Positions 6,836 to 8,218 of a stretch of 8,218 nucleotides of DNA are shown in pieces. The stretch comes from Bacteroidia bacterium (lineage in GTDB: Bacteria > Bacteroidota > Bacteroidia > Bacteroidales > VadinHA17). The position numbers and the translations under genes were made by a program. The notes under the pieces are model-generated. The model did not search any database, was not told the origin of the DNA, and was given only the letters and a program-made list of their open reading frames with translations. Location: positions 1-8,218 of the forward strand of contig JAPLEC010000043.1 in assembly GCA_026391515.1 (NCBI GenBank). The letters are read 5' to 3'. Each line of letters starts with the position of its first letter. Within the stretch, counting starts at the first letter, position 1.

Positions 6836-8032
6836 TCAAATTAAATCCTTATATAATGATAATAATTGATTTTTAACATTAGCTGTATTATATTCTTCCA
6901 TTACCGCATTGTAGCCATTTAGCCCCATCCTTATGCATAGCTCCTTATCTGAGAGGAGGGTAGTTATTGCTTCTTTCATTTCCTTATCATTTTTATAAAT
7001 AAGGCCACAATTATAAGTCTCTATCAGTTTTTGCTGAGGCCGGCAATCTGATGCAACAATTGGTTTCTTACCAAGCATATAATCGAAGATTTTGTTTGCA
7101 ATACCTGATTCATGTTGAGGATTCTTATGGAAAGGGGCTATACAGATGTCAGTAATTTCAAGATAAGCCGGCAATTCAGAAAGATCGATCCAGGGTACAT
7201 GATAAACACGTTCCCTGAGAGATTCAGAATTAATATAATTGAAGAACCTTTTCCTGTCTTTCTTATCTACAGGACCAATAACCAGAAAAACAAAATGATG
7301 ATTTTCTTTTGCTAACTGAATAAACACTTCCAGTGCATCAAATATCCCTCTTCTTTCCGCGATGATACCAAAATAAAGAATAACGGAAGTGCCCTTTTTA
7401 ACATTAACCTTTAAAGAAACCTTACCTTTTGGTTCCATTTGGTCAAGATCAGGGACATTTGGCATTATGGCAAATTTATTCTTTGAAAACTCAGGATACC
7501 GTTCGACAAGGTTATCCCTGAATTCATCACTCAGAACAATGATTTTTTCAGCATATCCGAGATATTCTTTTTCCTTTTTCTGCCATTCCCCTGGTTTTGA
7601 CAAAAAATTCCTTACCAAACCTTTGGTCCAGTTATAGGTAGTCACAGTATAAGGATAATTTTCATGAAGATCAAGGATCATCGGAATCCTTTTTCCTGAT
7701 TTCTTAATTCCTGACCAGCCTGCTTTCGACATGTAAAGGTCGTGTATATGCAAAATCCCTAAACTGTTTGCAATAATGAACTTTTTTATTGCAAAACTCC
7801 AAAGAAACTCATAGACGGGTATAAGATTTAAAAAGAAAAACAGGATGTCTTTTATTTTTTTATTTATTCGGATCCTGGTTATTTTGATCCCATCAATCGG
7901 ACTGCAGGCTTTTTGATTGAATCCAAAACATAAGAGAAAGATCTCATAGCCGTTTCCCTTTAAAATCTCAATTTCTCTGAGAACCCGCTTATCATAATTT
8001 GCTTCATTGTCAACTACGACTCCAATCTTCAT
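6836..8032 (-). CDS. Glycosyltransferase family 4 protein
   Basis: This 398-residue GT-B enzyme probably transfers a sugar from a nucleotide-sugar donor to a lipid-linked acceptor at the inner membrane. MKIGVVVDNEANYDKRVLRE at 1-20 has the D-x-R-V-x-R-E pattern found after the first strand of many GT4 proteins. HIHDLY is at 95-100, DLHENYPY at 121-128 (acceptor-side DxHE), IIVLSDEF at 164-171 and PNVPD at 191-195. The C-terminal domain opens with ILYFGIIAERRGI at 218-230 and contains IAPFH at 298-302 and then ESGIANKIFDYMLGKKPIVA at 308-327. This region should bind the nucleotide sugar; the retaining mechanism is inferred from GT4 membership. Length is normal and there is no signal peptide. 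It starts a tight run of six genes and may be served by a promoter in the 78-bp gap upstream. The precise sugar cannot be named. Confidence 0.9.
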   Translation of the reverse strand: MKIGVVVDNEANYDKRVLREIEILKGNGYEIFLLCFGFNQKACSPIDGIKITRIRINKKIKDILFFFLNLIPVYEFLWSFAIKKFIIANSLGILHIHDLYMSKAGWSGIKKSGKRIPMILDLHENYPYTVTTYNWTKGLVRNFLSKPGEWQKKEKEYLGYAEKIIVLSDEFRDNLVERYPEFSKNKFAIMPNVPDLDQMEPKGKVSLKVNVKKGTSVILYFGIIAERRGIFDALEVFIQLAKENHHFVFLVIGPVDKKDRKRFFNYINSESLRERVYHVPWIDLSELPAYLEITDICIAPFHKNPQHESGIANKIFDYMLGKKPIVASDCRPQQKLIETYNCGLIYKNDKEMKEAITTLLSDKELCIRMGLNGYNAVMEEYNTANVKNQLLSLYKDLI

Positions 8033-8046
8033 GCTTTATTTTGGGA

Positions 8047-8079
8047 CTAAAATAATTGAGGTAATTTATTCACACCAAA
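8047..8079 (-). promoter_or_regulatory. Possible Bacteroidota-type promoter ahead of the GT4 gene
   Basis: On the minus strand TTTG at 8079-8076 could be a -33 element. After a 21-base spacer comes TATTTTAG at 8054-8047, which matches seven of eight positions of the -7 consensus TAnnTTTG, counting the two free ones. The spacing fits published Bacteroidota promoters. The -7 box ends only 14 bases before the ATG at 8032, so the leader would be very short. In AT-rich DNA such matches arise by chance, and the gene may instead be read through from the upstream phosphatase gene. Confidence 0.28.
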
Positions 8080-8094
8080 GTTAATAATAATTTG

Positions 8095-8107
8095 AAGGCC
8101 TTGCCTT
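8095..8107 (-). repeat. Small hairpin 3 bases after the phosphatase stop codon
   Basis: AAGGC and GCCTT form a perfect 5-bp stem around a 3-base loop, and the stem contains the 8-bp palindrome AAGGCCTT. In the transcribed direction it starts three bases after the TGA of the HAD gene. A terminator role is possible, but the stem is short and the bases after it (CAAATTATTATTAA) are not a clean U run, so full termination is doubtful. Confidence 0.3.
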
Positions 8108-8110
8108 ATT

Positions 8111-8218
8111 TCAATACAGCTCAGATAACACACTGACATCCAGATAACGGATTCCGCTGTTTTGAGCACATGCCTGATCGATATCAGAATCGCCTATAAA
8201 AATTGTTTTTTCTACTTG
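8111..8218 (-). CDS. HAD-superfamily phosphatase, C-terminal fragment (runs in from right edge)
   Basis: On the minus strand the window opens in frame and reads 35 residues to a TGA at 8113-8111. The fragment holds EKTIFIGDSDIDQACAQNSG, then IRYLDV. This fits HAD motif 4: a hydrophobic strand, then GDSxxD, whose aspartates bind the magnesium ion, then a helix with Ala and a 'naGi' turn leading to the last strand. The nucleophile DxD motif and the cap region lie outside the window, so the substrate class is unknown. In glycan loci such proteins often dephosphorylate sugar phosphates, for example in heptose or Kdo pathways, but phosphoglycolate-phosphatase-like enzymes end the same way. It precedes the GT4 gene by 78 bp and is on the same strand. 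The short length reflects the window edge, not a broken gene. Confidence 0.72.
   Translation of the reverse strand, partial: QVEKTIFIGDSDIDQACAQNSGIRYLDVSVLSELY

Noticed and set aside
7112..7637. Two plus-strand open frames (67 and 82 codons) opposite the GT4 gene
   Set aside because: Both are antisense to conserved GT4 segments and show no motif or promoter of their own.
8111..8218. Phosphatase fragment as a pseudogene
   Set aside because: It is short only because the window ends at 8218; the frame is open to the edge and ends in a normal stop.
1..8218. CRISPR array, tRNA/rRNA, insertion sequence or phage genes
   Set aside because: I saw no regularly spaced direct repeats, no cloverleaf-type sequence, no transposase or integrase motifs and no phage structural genes.

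Overview
The window is an AT-rich stretch, roughly 40% GC or a little lower by eye, with every gene on the minus strand. It looks like part of a surface-glycan (polysaccharide or O-antigen type) biosynthesis locus of a Bacteroidota member. The main reasons are: the leftmost gene has the sequence hallmarks of the large Bacteroidota YfhO-type membrane proteins; the deacetylase gene has the two-part build common in that phylum (an N-terminal accessory domain with a GRYPF-type motif, then a NodB-like domain with THDVD); and the start codons are preceded by A-rich sequence with no properly spaced Shine-Dalgarno motif. I cannot name the genus.

Reading in the direction of transcription, from right to left: the last 35 codons of a HAD-superfamily phosphatase (8218-8111); a 78-bp gap with a small hairpin and a possible Bacteroidota-type promoter (8110-8033); a GT4-type glycosyltransferase (8032-6836); a polysaccharide-deacetylase-family protein (6820-5447); two class I SAM-dependent methyltransferases (5441-4779 and 4782-4123); a second, more divergent glycosyltransferase (4122-3064); a Wzx/MATE-type oligosaccharide flippase (3059-1554); a 138-bp AT-rich gap with an 8-bp inverted repeat (1553-1416); and the first 471 codons of a YfhO-family multi-pass membrane protein that runs off the left edge (1415-1).

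From the glycosyltransferase at 8032 to the end of the flippase at 1554 the genes are 15, 5, -4, 0 and 4 bases apart, so they very probably form one transcription unit with translational coupling. A coherent reading is that two cytoplasmic glycosyltransferases extend a lipid-linked oligosaccharide, the deacetylase-like protein and the two methyltransferases decorate it or its precursors, and the flippase moves it across the inner membrane. The YfhO-family protein may act on the outer side as a polyprenyl-phosphate-sugar-dependent (GT-C type) glycosyltransferase. No initiating phosphoglycosyltransferase, polymerase (Wzy), ligase or outer-membrane export gene is in view.

I found no RNA genes, CRISPR array, insertion sequence, attachment site or phage gene. 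The window is a fairly ordinary glycan locus. The most interesting point is a deacetylase-family enzyme that has no signal peptide and whose metal-binding motif departs from the NodB pattern.
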